DNA from: Cherax quadricarinatus
Taxonomy: Eukaryota; Arthropoda; Malacostraca; Decapoda; Parastacidae
DNA: 64,000 nt
Reading direction: 5' to 3'
Assembly (NCBI RefSeq): GCF_038502225.1
Contig: NC_091312.1
Coordinates: 31,269,683 to 31,333,682 of the forward strand
How positions within the stretch are numbered: position 1 is the stretch's first letter; every line of letters starts with the position of its first letter. The notes under the pieces are model-generated. The model was not told the DNA's origin. It made no database searches and worked only from the letters and a program-made list of their open reading frames with translations. Positions 35,941 to 45,967 of this stretch are shown piece by piece. Made by a program: the position numbers and the translations under genes.

Positions 35941-35949
35941 TCTTAACTG

Positions 35950-36558
35950 CCCATCCCCTCTTTTGCATTTTTATTAATTTTATTTTGTGTGCAATATAGC
36001 ATTTCTTGATGCAGTGCATTTTTTTTCTGTGATTTTGGCACTATTCCATACTCTGATATCTTTGCTGTGTCAACCTCCCTTGGTGCAAGTGAATTACCTT
36101 TTTTTGTATTCCAAATTGCAACTGCCAGGACCTGTAACCTTTTTCTGCGTGTTGAGAAAGCTTGCAGCACAGTTTAGTGTTGTGTAACACCTGATTTATT
36201 TTGAATTTTGTGCAATTTTTTTCTACCAGTGTTTACAGTCCAACTCCTTTTTCATAAATTTTGTTGCCAGTCTCCTGGTGCAATTATTAAATACTCTTAG
36301 CATCATTTTGTGTACTCCCCTGTAGTTCATTCACTCGCATACATCTCTTATTTTGTGTTTCAGAGTGTACCACTATTTTTGTTGTTGTTGTTGTTGTTGT
36401 TGTTTTGCTAAAATTATTTCCATCACTAAGCAGTTTACCTAGTACCGTGGTGCTGTGTTCTCTCTGACTCCGTGTTGAATTGTAGCCAATGCATACCATT
36501 TCTTGCTCTGACCTGTTTACCCTCTTCGTGACCTATTTTGTGCTTGAAAAATTGACGT
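35950..36558 (+). other. T-rich leader of the plus-strand Gypsy element
   Basis: A T-rich sense strand, with a (GTT)n tract at about 36,381-36,404 and no gene. It mirrors the T-rich sense leader of the other Gypsy element. It may contain LTR or 5' UTR sequence. Confidence 0.45.
36381..36404 (+). repeat. (GTT)n microsatellite
   Basis: About eight GTT units. Confidence 0.9.
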
Positions 36559-36559
36559 C

Positions 36560-37846
36560 ATGGCTAAGACACACAGTGGCCGTACCGCTAGTCCAGTTCC
36601 TGCTGGCGCTGGCAATGGTGCCTCAGCCGGCGTGACCATGCCGTGGGAGCGCGATGCTTCCCTGACAGTCGGTCAAGTCGTGGCTCACTTCTCGACCGCT
36701 AGTGGGTCGGCTAACCGTCCATACCCGACCCTTCTTTTTGACGGTCGTTCGAATAGGTTAGAGCCATGGCTGCAATCAGTCGAGACGACTGTTAAGGCCC
36801 AATTTGATAGTCCCACGGACATTCGTGCTGCTGTTGCAGCAGTGGATCTCACCCGGGATGATAGAGGCGCCTTTGTGCAACTCGATCGCGTTTGTGAGAT
36901 TCAGTCTTTGGTTAAGCTTAAGGAGGAATTTAGGCGCTATTTTCGGCGTAGTCTCCAACGCCATTACCTTGAGATCTTGACCAGCGTCTTGGCCGAATGT
37001 CAGTACAGGCACGAGAGCCCCCTGGCTTGCATTTGCCGGTTTGAGCAAGCCGCCAAAGATTTTACTGATGCCATACGTTCCACTAAGTGGGTGATGGGTG
37101 ATGACAGTATCAAGGCTAAAGACATCGTCCCCATGCTAGCTGTAGGCATCATGCAGAGGGATGCCCCCCTAATGCTGTTGATGCGCTAGGACTCGGCCCT
37201 GAGCACGCAGTCCTGGGTGCATATGATGTCATTGACGCAATCAAGCCGCCTGCCGAGAAAGGCAAGGTTTGTCGCTCTGCAGACGATCCTATGCCCGTCC
37301 TTCTGGCACTGTCCACAGTGATCCCGCGAGCGCAGCCGGAAGTCACTTTCGCCGCCGCTGTCAGACAGCCAGCCCTCAAAGTTTCCAACCCCAGTCCCAC
37401 TAACACTCGCCCGAGTAAAAATAGCGACTAGAGTAACAACAGTCAGTCCCATACAAAGAAGCCGTCGCCGACTTCCAGGACCAAGGCAAAACGTCGCCAG
37501 CACACACCACCTCCAGCATCACCTGCTAGGCACGTGGTGACTTGTTTCAACTGTGGCAAACGCGGGCACTACCGATCTGAATGTTACAAACCTAAGTCCC
37601 CGCGAGGTAACCGTTACCATCCCCACACTCAGTATCAAGGTAACCGTCACCGTCCCCATGCTCAGTCTCGTGAGGGAGTCTGTATGTACCACAACACTTC
37701 CAGTCATACCTCTAATGAGTGTAACAAGCTGCGAAGTATTCTGTCAGCACAGCAGAGCAAGCAGTCGCCGCGCAATGCACGTGCTAGTAGAAGCCCTTCC
37801 ACTAGTTCGGGGGAAGAGGCGCGTCCAAGAAATCAGCGAAAGACAT
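36560..37846 (+). pseudogene. Gypsy gag with CCHC knuckle, frameshift and stop
   Basis: Gag forms the particle and binds RNA. It starts at ATG 36,560 and stays open to 37,189. A capsid-like helical part includes LEPWLQSVETTV, LKEEFRRYFRRSLQ and CRFEQAAKDFTDAI. A run of six C at about 37,165-37,170 marks a frameshift: the other frame continues sensibly beyond it to a TAG near 37,429, then to a zinc knuckle CFNCGKRGHYRSEC at about 37,543-37,584 (C-x2-C-x4-H-x4-C) and an Arg/Ser-rich tail ending at 37,846. One C-run change and one stop therefore break an otherwise whole gag. Confidence 0.8.
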
Positions 37847-37887
37847 AGTAACCCTGTCGGAGTCGCTGTATTCCGTCCCTGTCCACA

Positions 37888-38565
37888 ATGCGTTCGCCAC
37901 CCTGGGCAGTGATATGCTTGCCGACAGTGAGGAAACAGTGTCTCGACGTTGTTGCCGAGACTCGTACCGTACCTTCCAGGTCGAGCCTCGTCAACAAGCG
38001 TCGAGCCTCAAGCAGCTGTGACTCTGGGGATTTCGTCGGCCTGTCATGCCTTCATGTTTGGTATGACAACCCATATGGACCACTCATCAAGTCCACTGTC
38101 CACCATAAGCTTGTCCAGCTTTTCCTAGATACAGGTTCGGTGGTTAACATCGTCCGCTCCACTCTTTTCCGAGACATTGGCCTTCACGTGGCCATGTTGA
38201 CAGAGCTGTCTGTCATTCAGACCTTGAGAGGAGTCTCAGGTAGTCCGCTGACGGTTCGTGGTCGTACAACGTTAGAATTTGTGGTCCAGGGTCACAAGCT
38301 GTCCGCAAAATTCTTAGTCGTAGATAATATTGTTTTCCCTGGTGACCTGCTTATAGGGTTCAAAACCATGGCAGACCTTAGGATCCACTTAGATCCAGCT
38401 GAGTGGAAAGCGGAATTCAATGGAGTGGATGTGCCCTTTTGGGGCGTGCGCTTAGGATCCACTACATGCTACTCTGTTTCAGAGTATGCACAGTGCCTGG
38501 AATCGTTGGAAACTGGTGGTTTCCGTGGCACATTTTCCCCGGGGTCGGTCTCTTGTCCTGATTGA
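37888..38565 (+). CDS. Gypsy aspartic protease region
   Basis: Protease cleaves the polyprotein. LVQLFLDTGSVVNIV at about 38,110-38,150 holds the DTG active-site triad, followed by a flap-like region and the second conserved block FLVVDNIVFPGDLLIGF (about 38,311-38,360; usual hydrophobic-G motif). ATG 37,888 is only the first methionine of the stretch; the protein is normally released from a polyprotein. The stop at 38,563 separates it from the next part. Confidence 0.75.
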   Translation: MRSPPWAVICLPTVRKQCLDVVAETRTVPSRSSLVNKRRASSSCDSGDFVGLSCLHVWYDNPYGPLIKSTVHHKLVQLFLDTGSVVNIVRSTLFRDIGLHVAMLTELSVIQTLRGVSGSPLTVRGRTTLEFVVQGHKLSAKFLVVDNIVFPGDLLIGFKTMADLRIHLDPAEWKAEFNGVDVPFWGVRLGSTTCYSVSEYAQCLESLETGGFRGTFSPGSVSCPD

Positions 38566-38724
38566 CCTCATAGTAGAGCTCGTTGCCCATCACCTCCTGG
38601 CCATCAGTGAAACCCAGTCTGGGGATGCCCAGTCTAACCTTCACTCTAACTCAGCACTGTTGTAGAGAACAGCAGTTGTCAAGCCGCAGTATCCCTGTCG
38701 GCAGGCAACTGTCTGACTTGTGTC

Positions 38725-39063
38725 ATGACATCAGCGAGCAGAGTTACTGCTTGTACAAAGTATGACGTCACCTTGTCAGCTAACTCGCTCACTCCTGTTA
38801 CTGTGTACATGAGCAGAGCTTTTGAAGGAGACCATGTGCTTGTTGACAACGACACGTGCCGAGTCAAGGGCCTCTCCCTTGAACTATCCTTGCACAGAGT
38901 GCAACGTGGTAAGTTGCAAGTTCTTGTTGTCAACATGCACAGTCAAGAATTTCCCCTTTGGAAGAATACCTCACTTGTCGATCTTGTCAGATTCCCTCTC
39001 CCGGTGAGAGTGGAGGGTGAAGCCCCAGCTGACTTCCTCGTAAGTGCAGTTCTCCCAGGCTAG
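38725..39063 (+). pseudogene. Gypsy protease-to-RT linker
   Basis: 112 codons with DNDTCRVKGLSLELS and NTSLVDLVRFPLPVRVE. Conserved in the other Gypsy element at 9011-8694, so it was part of the polyprotein and not chance. It is in frame with RT, but a TAG at 39,061 and another just before 39,100 intervene. Confidence 0.6.
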
Positions 39064-39114
39064 TCTGCTGCTGACTCTTCCAACACCCGGCAAGTGTAGG
39101 AAGATGATCTAGCT

Positions 39115-41229
39115 TTGACAGACTATCCTGAAGAGGTCCCAAAACTTCTCCAGGTTCTCAATCATGCATGTTCTGCAGTCGCACTAGATGGTGAGTCGAT
39201 GGGTTTGACCCCACTGATCTCTCATCGTATTCTACTTGACAAAGGTACTAAACCCAGTTATGTACCTGCGTATCACCTGCCACATGTGCAAAGAGTCTTC
39301 GCCAAAGAACTCATTACACGGATGCTCCGTGATGGAGTTATTGAGGAGTCCACTTCCCCATGGAATGCTCCTCTCATTCTGGTCCCCAAGAAAGACGGAA
39401 CCTGGCGCCCTGTTATCGATTACAGGAAACTGAATGCATGTACAATCCCAGACCGCTTTCCGTTGCCAGTTCTGAACAACCTGTTGCAGAACATCGGTGA
39501 TAATAAGGTCTTTTCAACTCTTGATCTTCTTCAAGGGTTCTGGCAGAACCCCCTCGATGATGAGAGCAAAGAGTTGACAGCTTTCTTTACGCCAACTGGT
39601 CATTACCAGCTCAGGAGGATGCCCTTCGGCTTGTGCGGAAGCCCAATCACGTTTAGTCGTTTGATGATGACAATTTTCCGTACCCTCCTAGGTGGTTGGC
39701 TCATGGTCTACCTAGATGATCTCATAGTCATGTCGCAAGATGTCCCGACACATCTCGAGAAACTTGACAGGGTATTGGACAGGCTAGCTCAGGCAAACCT
39801 TAAGGTAAAGCTCTCCAAATGTCATTTCCTCCGGAAGGAAATAAAATTTCTGGGTCACGTAGTGACTCAGAATGGCATAAAGACGGACGATGACGAGTCT
39901 AAAATCTCGGCCGTGCAGAAATTCCCCAGACCCATGACGGCGGGTGCAATCCGGTCCTTCATAGGCGTGGCAGGTTTCTACCACACCTTTATCATAGGTT
40001 TCTCCACCATTGCTGCACCCCTGACACGCTTACTCAAGAAGGATGCCCCTTTTGAGTGGACATGTGATCAAGAACGAGCGTTTGTCACTATCAAGAACAA
40101 GTTAACATCAGCCCCAACCCTTAGATTCCCTGATTTCACCAAGGCATTTACCTTGACGACTGATGCCAGCAAAGTTGGCATCGGTGCAGTCTTGTCACAG
40201 GAATCTAATGGTAATCAACAGCCTATTGCCTATGCTAGCTGTGTCCTTACTAAAGTGGAAGTCAATTATTCAGTGACAGAGCTAGAAGCTTTAGCCATTG
40301 TATGGGCTTTGAGTCATTTTTGGGATATCATCTACCATTATCCTATCAAGATTTACACAGATCATCTGCCTTTATTGGCCCTCTTTGCTAATAAGAACCT
40401 CTCGGGAAAGCATGCTCGGTGGTCGCTCACGTTCAAAGACTACAACCCTGAAATTTGCTATGTCCCAGGTAAGCAAAATGTTGTAGCTGATGCCCTGTCG
40501 AGGCATAAAGCATTCGTGAGTGTCGACAACTCGTTCTCTGTGGAGGATCTTGAGAGAGCTCAACTACAGGACCCTGTGTGGTCTCCAGTTCTTCGTTTCC
40601 TGACCAAGGAGGACGTTGACTTACAGGTCAAGTCTCCCGTTCCACTGAAGGATTTGGTGGTCAACCAAGGAGTACTGTGCCGTGTTGCACAGCTGGTGGA
40701 CCCTGGCAGAACCATATACCAACTGGTGATACCAGAGTCCATGATACCAGCTACTCTTGGGTTGATCCACGATGTCCCAGGTGTAGCACACCCCGGGAAG
40801 GACCGCAGTATCAAACAGGCACGAATGAAATATTTCTGGCCTAAGATGGCAGCGGACATTGCCAAGTATGTACATAAGTGTGTTGTTTGCCTACAGCACA
40901 AGGGTACCGTTACAGGTCCTAACCCCATTCTAAAGTATCCCATTACAAAGGAGCCCTGGGAGAGAACTTCTGTCGACCTGTTGACGAACTTCTCGACCCC
41001 AGAGAAGGGAAATAAGCACCTGCTTGTAATGGTAGATAACTTGACGCGGTACAGTGAATTAGTACCCATTTCTGATAAAACTGCCGAAACGGTTGCTAAT
41101 GCTTTCCGTGAGCATGTCGTTCTCCGTCATACCTGCCCACGTGTCCTTCTGTCAGACAATGGGTCTGAGTTCATAAATGCCAAAATGCAGGATCTTTGCT
41201 CCAGATTTAACATTCACCAGCGCCAGTAG
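39115..41229 (+). pseudogene. Gypsy Pol: RT, RNase H and front of integrase
   Basis: 704 codons. RT has WNAPLILVPKKDGTWRPVID, FSTLDLLQGFWQ, FFTPTGHYQLRRMPFGLCG and catalytic YLDD near 39,712. RNase H has TLTTDASKVGIGAVLSQ, the Glu in TELEAL, YTDHLPLLAL and VADALSRH. The integrase zinc module (AHPGKD ... CVVCLQHK) and core with SVDLLTNF and LLSDNGSEF follow. It ends early: a frameshift just before the stop at 41,229 breaks the frame about 30 bases before a retroposon insertion. The third catalytic residue of integrase lies beyond the insertion. Confidence 0.87.
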
Positions 41230-41248
41230 CTCCACGCCACCCTGCGAG

Positions 41249-41569
41249 TAATGGTCTTGCTTTATTATTATTATTATTAAAGATTAGCTGGTATTCTCCC
41301 GGCCCGGGCCTTTTCCAAGTGGTGGCCCGGCCTTGGCTCCCTCTTTAGGGAGTGTCTGAGACTTAAGTCTCCCATGGGAGGAGGCACAAGTACCTCCTCA
41401 TCTTTGGGACCAACTGTCCCCAGGCCTAGCCACAAGCTAGGCCTCTCTGGTCTGCCATCCCCGCCCCAAGGGAGCAAATGGGAATGACAGTCTTATGAGC
41501 TAAAGGCTCGGGCTCAGGCACCTACCCTACCCTAGAAGGGTTAGGCATGGTATCGATAATGGTCTTGCT
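41249..41569 (-). mobile_element. TAA-tailed retroposon, copy 2, in Gypsy integrase
   Basis: The body 41,262-41,556 is flanked by identical 13-bp copies of TAATGGTCTTGCT (41,249-41,261 and 41,557-41,569). On the minus strand it ends in about six TAA units. It is longer than copy 1 by an inner block around 41,410-41,500 (CTAGCCACAAGCTAGGCCTC and neighbours). No open frame of note. The exact duplication means the insertion is fairly recent and the full limits are known. Confidence 0.92.
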
Positions 41570-42358
41570 GAACGTACAAATCGCAAAGTCCTGGAAGTGC
41601 TCAGGGTAACCATTAACCCAAGTTGTACTACATGGGATGAGGCTATCCCAGATGTTCAGTGTACATTAAACTCCTCCCTCAACAGCTTGATCGGTGAGAC
41701 ACCTCATTTCTCTTTGTATGGCTATGACAAGCGCTTACCATACGAAATTCTGTTTGCTCCACCTAGACCTACTTACGATACTGATAACCCCAGTGTAGTA
41801 AAGATGTGGACAACGCAGCTTGTCTTCCAGCAGGTATGAAAGAACCTTATGAAAGCTACTGATAGGTTCACGTCTGAGCGCAATGCCCTCGCCAAGGAAA
41901 GCAAAGTGGAACCAGGTTGTAAAGTTATGTTGCTCAACCCAGCGCAGACCCCAGGTATGCACAAACTTGTCCCAAAATTCGTGGGTCCTTACCGTGTCCT
42001 CCGACAGCTCCATGGCAATAAGTTCGAGGTGAGGGAGATTGCTGCTGGAACTATCAAAGAAGCCCACCTTGATCACATGAAGTATGTGGACCATGTGCAG
42101 GCCGAAGCAGAGCTGGAGTCGTGTGCGTTGCAATGCCACAATCAGACCAATGCTAGGGACAACCTGTCTACTCCTTCTCCCACTACTACTGTTACTGAAG
42201 ATGGCCCAGTAAGGCTCCATACTTATGGCCTGCGACCCAGGACAACAGTACATTTCTGTGACATTGGCGTATCTACTGGCTTGTCTGACTCCTACGCTAG
42301 TTTTGCTAATTGTTTGCTTGCAGAAATGGGTATAAATGCGCACACATTATATAGCTAG
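41557..42358 (+). pseudogene. Gypsy integrase C-terminal part
   Basis: Resumes with NGLAERTNRKV, including the catalytic Glu of the DDE triad, then NSLIGETPHFSLYGYD. A TGA at 41,837 is in frame with the downstream part (41,849-42,358), which holds the GPY/F-type module (LVPKFVGPYRVLRQL, GNKFEVREI) and DHMKYV, ending at a stop at 42,356. Confidence 0.82.
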
Positions 42359-43165
42359 TTGATAATAGAGTCAGGGTGGACAACATCATGTAATTATGTA
42401 AATACTTTTAGAAGGGTACCCAGAGTATAATGAATTCCATGGATATAATATTATTGCACCCAGTGTCTTTTAAAAGCCTGTATTATGGTCAGGGCAGTGC
42501 TGCCCTCTGAGTCACATGTCACACCTTAGGAAATGCTACTGTCAGTCATTGTTTGCAGATATGAGGGTGCAACAGCATTGTAGACGAGTGGTCAACTGAT
42601 GTTCAGCCCTGCGGACAACCTGTATATAGAAGATTTTAGTTCCAGTGCTGACGTCTCCGGACTCTCTCCTCAATGAAGCAGCGCGGGCAAGCCAGTTTTC
42701 TCTTCCCCTGGATGGGAAAGTTTTTTTTTTGCCTGTTGCATTTTTATGTCCATTTTTGATTTACAAGTGAGCGAAAGCCAGTCCCTCTCTGGGGTAGCTA
42801 GTGTAAGTAATTCCTTTGCACCTACGGGCCCACCAGGTGCGTGGCCGAGCAAATGTAGACAGCCTGTAGTGTCAAAACAGACAACCTATGCCATCTGCCA
42901 GCTTAGTTCATATTTCGTGGCATTTAAGTGCTGCCCTCTGTAGGCTCACCCAGGTCAGTGGGAGGCTGGGCCCATTCGCCCTCACTCCCTGGTCGACCGA
43001 CTTGATAGGCACAAATACTCCCCCTCCACGCACTGGCTAGCGGTCATTCCCTCACATTGCCCGTTGTGTACTCACTCCTATCCAATTAAAGCCAAACTAG
43101 TCCACGGCCGTATCATTGCTACCTATGCTACCTCCATCGGCACTAAACCGCTGTTCAAGAGCAAG
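42359..43165. other. Gypsy trailer and spacer, no gene seen
   Basis: The first 300-600 bases probably include 3' UTR or LTR of the Gypsy element. AGTCAGGGTGGA at about 42,370 could be a polypurine tract, but no second LTR was found. A T-run lies at 42,722-42,731. From about 42,960 the sequence is CCCTC-rich and unrecognised. Confidence 0.35.
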
Positions 43166-43905
43166 AACAGTAATAACAGAAGACTGCAGATGGAGTACAG
43201 TCTAGGGGGCCAGAGACTACAAACCTCACTCAAGGAAAAAGATCTTGGGGTGAGTATAACACCAGGTACATCTCCTGAAGCGCACATCAACCAAATAATG
43301 GCTGCAGCATATGGGCGCCTAGCAAACCTCAGAGCAGCATTCCAACATCTTAATAAGGAATCGTTCACGACCCTGTACACTGTGTACGTTAGGCCCACAT
43401 TGGAGTATGCGGCACCAGTTTGGAACCCACACCTAGCCAAGCACGCAAAGAAACTAGAGAAAGTGCAAAGGTTTGCAACAAGACTAGTCCCAGAGCTAAG
43501 AGGTATGTCCTACGAGGAGGTTAAGGGAAATCAACCTGACGACACTGGAGGACAGGAGAGATAGGGGGGACATGATAATGACATACAAAATACTGAGAGG
43601 AATTGACATGATGTTCCAGAGATTGGACACAGTAACAAGGGGACACAGTTGGAAGTCGAAGACACAGATGAATCACAGGGATGTTAGGAAGTATTTCTTC
43701 AGCCACAGAGTAGTCAGGAAGTGGAATAGTTTGGGAAGCGATGTAGTGGAGGCAGGATCCATACATAGCTTTAAGCAGAGGTATGATAATGCTCACGGTT
43801 CAGGGAGAGTGACCTAGTAGCGACCAGTGAAGAGGCGGGGCCAGGAGCTCGGACTCGACCCTTGCAACCTCAACTTGGTGAGTACAACTAGGTGAGTACA
43901 CACAC
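43166..43905 (+). mobile_element. LINE-A copy C, 3' fragment
   Basis: 5'-truncated. It encodes YSLGGQRLQTSLKEKDLGVS, the C-terminal RT region and DVRKYFFSHRVVRKWNSLG in frames 43,064-43,564 and 43,572-43,817 (one frameshift). The trailer GAGGCGGGGCCAGGAGCTC, with two GGTGAGTAC units, ends in a short (CA)n. Confidence 0.87.
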
Positions 43906-44729
43906 ACAGCTGACAAATGCAGACGTGGCGGCACAAGGGTCCGAGAACTTTAGTGTTTTTAAGGCACGCAGTAACTGCTAGCAGTAATCAGTGGTAGCGA
44001 CAACGTGATAACCAAAGTGATAACCAAAGTTATTAGTTAAAAAAATGTCAAGAGGAAACCTGAAATCATCAAAATTTTTAAGTGCCAAACCATTAGGGGC
44101 CTAGTAGGCACCTGTTGCCACACAGATTCAAATATACAAAGATCAAAGCGAGTGTGAAAGTGAAAGTTGGTGTTCAAGAATTATGAGAGATTGGTTAACA
44201 AGTGAAATGTGGGGCAGCATACAGTGAGAGTAAAAAAGTTAATAAGTAAAGAGAGAAAAGAAAAAATATATAACTGGGGAAGGTGGCAGGAGTAGGCCTC
44301 CATAACAGGTTGTGTGCCATTATAAATATAAAGTGTAGCTCACCGAATGTGAAGTGTATTCTATCATAAGTGAAAAGTGAAAACATTTGAGGAACGCGGG
44401 ATGCATGAGCATATATGGTTATAAATATCACGGGTGATGGATTTTCAAAATAGTGATACAAGGCCTTCATGTAGGACAACTACGTCATCAGCAACTGGCA
44501 ACCTGTCATCGCCCCGCTGCCAGCGCAAGTACTTCTCACCTATTGTGGTTGTATGTTGTTAGATTCTGGTCTCTGCATCACTGCTAGATACTGGTCACTC
44601 ACTCCTGCAAGCTATTACCAGAATTAGAGTAGAAACAGCATAGATAAGGTGGAGATAGGTTTGTTGAGAGCGTGAGGAGAGGGAAGCTGCCTAGTGAGGG
44701 GTAACGTTAGACACACGCACACACGCACA

Positions 44730-44797
<68 letters not shown>

Positions 44798-44940
44798 AGT
44801 TGAGAGAGGCTAAGTTTTAGAACCTAGTATTACTTTCCGTATTTTATAAGTAGAATTGATAAGTGTTAGAATTACTATTGGTAAGCTTTAGAATTACTTG
44901 TATTACTACTGGTATTTGTTAGCAGTATGAATAATTAGAA
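43906..44940. other. Spacer and probable 5' UTR of LINE-A copy D
   Basis: No gene seen. The last 450 bases precede ORF1 of the next LINE-A copy and may be its 5' UTR. They include a (CA)/(GT) tract (44,711-44,794) and repeated TTAGAATTACT blocks near 44,860-44,910. Confidence 0.4.
44711..44794 (+). repeat. Head-to-head (CA)/(GT) microsatellite
   Basis: ACACACGCACACACGCACAC is followed after AA by about 60 bases of GT. The first part can pair with the second into a long hairpin. Confidence 0.93.
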
Positions 44941-44970
44941 GTGAGGGCACACACACACACATTTAAAAGG

Positions 44971-45713
44971 ATGGAACAAGAGAGGGAGAGAAAATTAGGA
45001 GAGCTTTGTGCAAAAATGGAGACAGAGCTTTCTGTGAAACTGGAAAAGAGGTTGGAGAAGGAAAAGAAGAATTGGGAGGCACAAGTCAAAACTGCAGTAG
45101 CCAGGATGAGGGTCCTAGATGATGAGGTAAACAGGCTGAAGTGAGTTACAGGGGTATTGACCAGAGAAGACACAGCATATAAAACTGGGAGGCTGGACAG
45201 GAAGGAGATATGAATTATGTTAAGATCATATTATCCTGCCAGGCAGGGCCAAGGAGTGAAAGGGGAGAGCAGTGTGGCACAGATGGAGAGGGTGATAGGT
45301 CAAATGCAGAAGCACAACCATGCTACCAAGAGCTACTGGAAAAAACAAGGTAGAAAATGGCCACATACAGACAAGAACCAGAGTCACAGAGGGAAAGGCA
45401 ATGGGAGGGGGAAAAGGCAAAGTCAGTGTTTATTCATGGGCTTCAGGAGAGCGAGGGAAGGACACACACTGAAAGACGACAGGCAGAAAGAAAGGAGATT
45501 GAGAACATCACAGAAATAGGTGAAGAAGACATGGACGAGAATGTAAATTTTCATAGAATAGGGGAGTACTTGAAGGGGAGAAAACGACCGATCAAGCTGA
45601 TTTTCAGGACAGAAACAGTGCGGAACAGGATCCTCCAAGAGAAACCATGGTTGAAGTATTTGGCAGAGTACAAGAGGGTGTTCCTAGACAGAGACAGAAC
45701 ACAAACAGAATGA
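44971..45713 (+). pseudogene. LINE-A ORF1: coiled coil and RRM-like domain, frameshifted
   Basis: ORF1 proteins of such LINEs are RNA chaperones. From ATG 44,971 a charged helix (MEQERERKLGELCAKMETEL and KRLEKEKKNWEAQVKTAVAR) has heptad character and ends at a TGA at 45,142. The next part shifts frame (45,217-45,519, then 45,357-45,713). The latter resembles the RRM-like domain of L1-type ORF1: SVFIHGLQESEG, NFHRIGEYLKGRKRPIKLIF, VFLDRDRTQTE. The minus-strand copy F carries the same block at about 63,350-63,570. Confidence 0.72.
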
Positions 45714-45967
45714 TAGCAGCTGAGGGAGAGGACACAAAAACGAAAGGAGCTAGGAAGGGAGGCAAGGACAGAACCAGAAGAGGTCAATTAGAGCAGGGCA
45801 GAGCAACAAGAGCAAGCACACACAGAACCATCCCCAGAACCTCACAACCTATCACACCATCCAAACACTAACTACAATCCATACTCAAAGCTCCCACCCA
45901 ACACTCAGCTATAGAATCCCACAGTACACTACCAGGTCCCCCACCCTCACAGGCCCCCCAAACCACA

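Larger units (their letters stand above)
33680..35945 (-). mobile_element. LINE family 3 (CR1/L2-like), 5'-truncated
   Basis: A minus-strand LINE whose 3' end carries an ATAAGAAC-type tail (33,680-33,715). The coding part runs from about 35,940 down to 33,890 and is split by a 260-bp plus-strand piece of LINE family 2 (34,128-34,387). The endonuclease is missing. Confidence 0.8.
35950..42950 (+). mobile_element. Ty3/Gypsy LTR retrotransposon, nearly complete coding part
   Basis: The order is leader, gag with zinc knuckle, protease, linker, RT, RNase H and integrase. Integrase after RNase H defines Ty3/Gypsy rather than Copia. The reading frames are broken by a C-run frameshift, a few stops, a frameshift before the integrase Glu and a 295-bp retroposon insertion. 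No LTR pair was recognised, so the ends are estimates. It is related to the minus-strand element at 6.2-10.9 kb. Confidence 0.8.

Noticed and set aside
36560..42358. Endogenous retrovirus with an envelope gene
   Set aside because: After integrase only about 90 codons without signal peptide or membrane segment remain, so there is no envelope.
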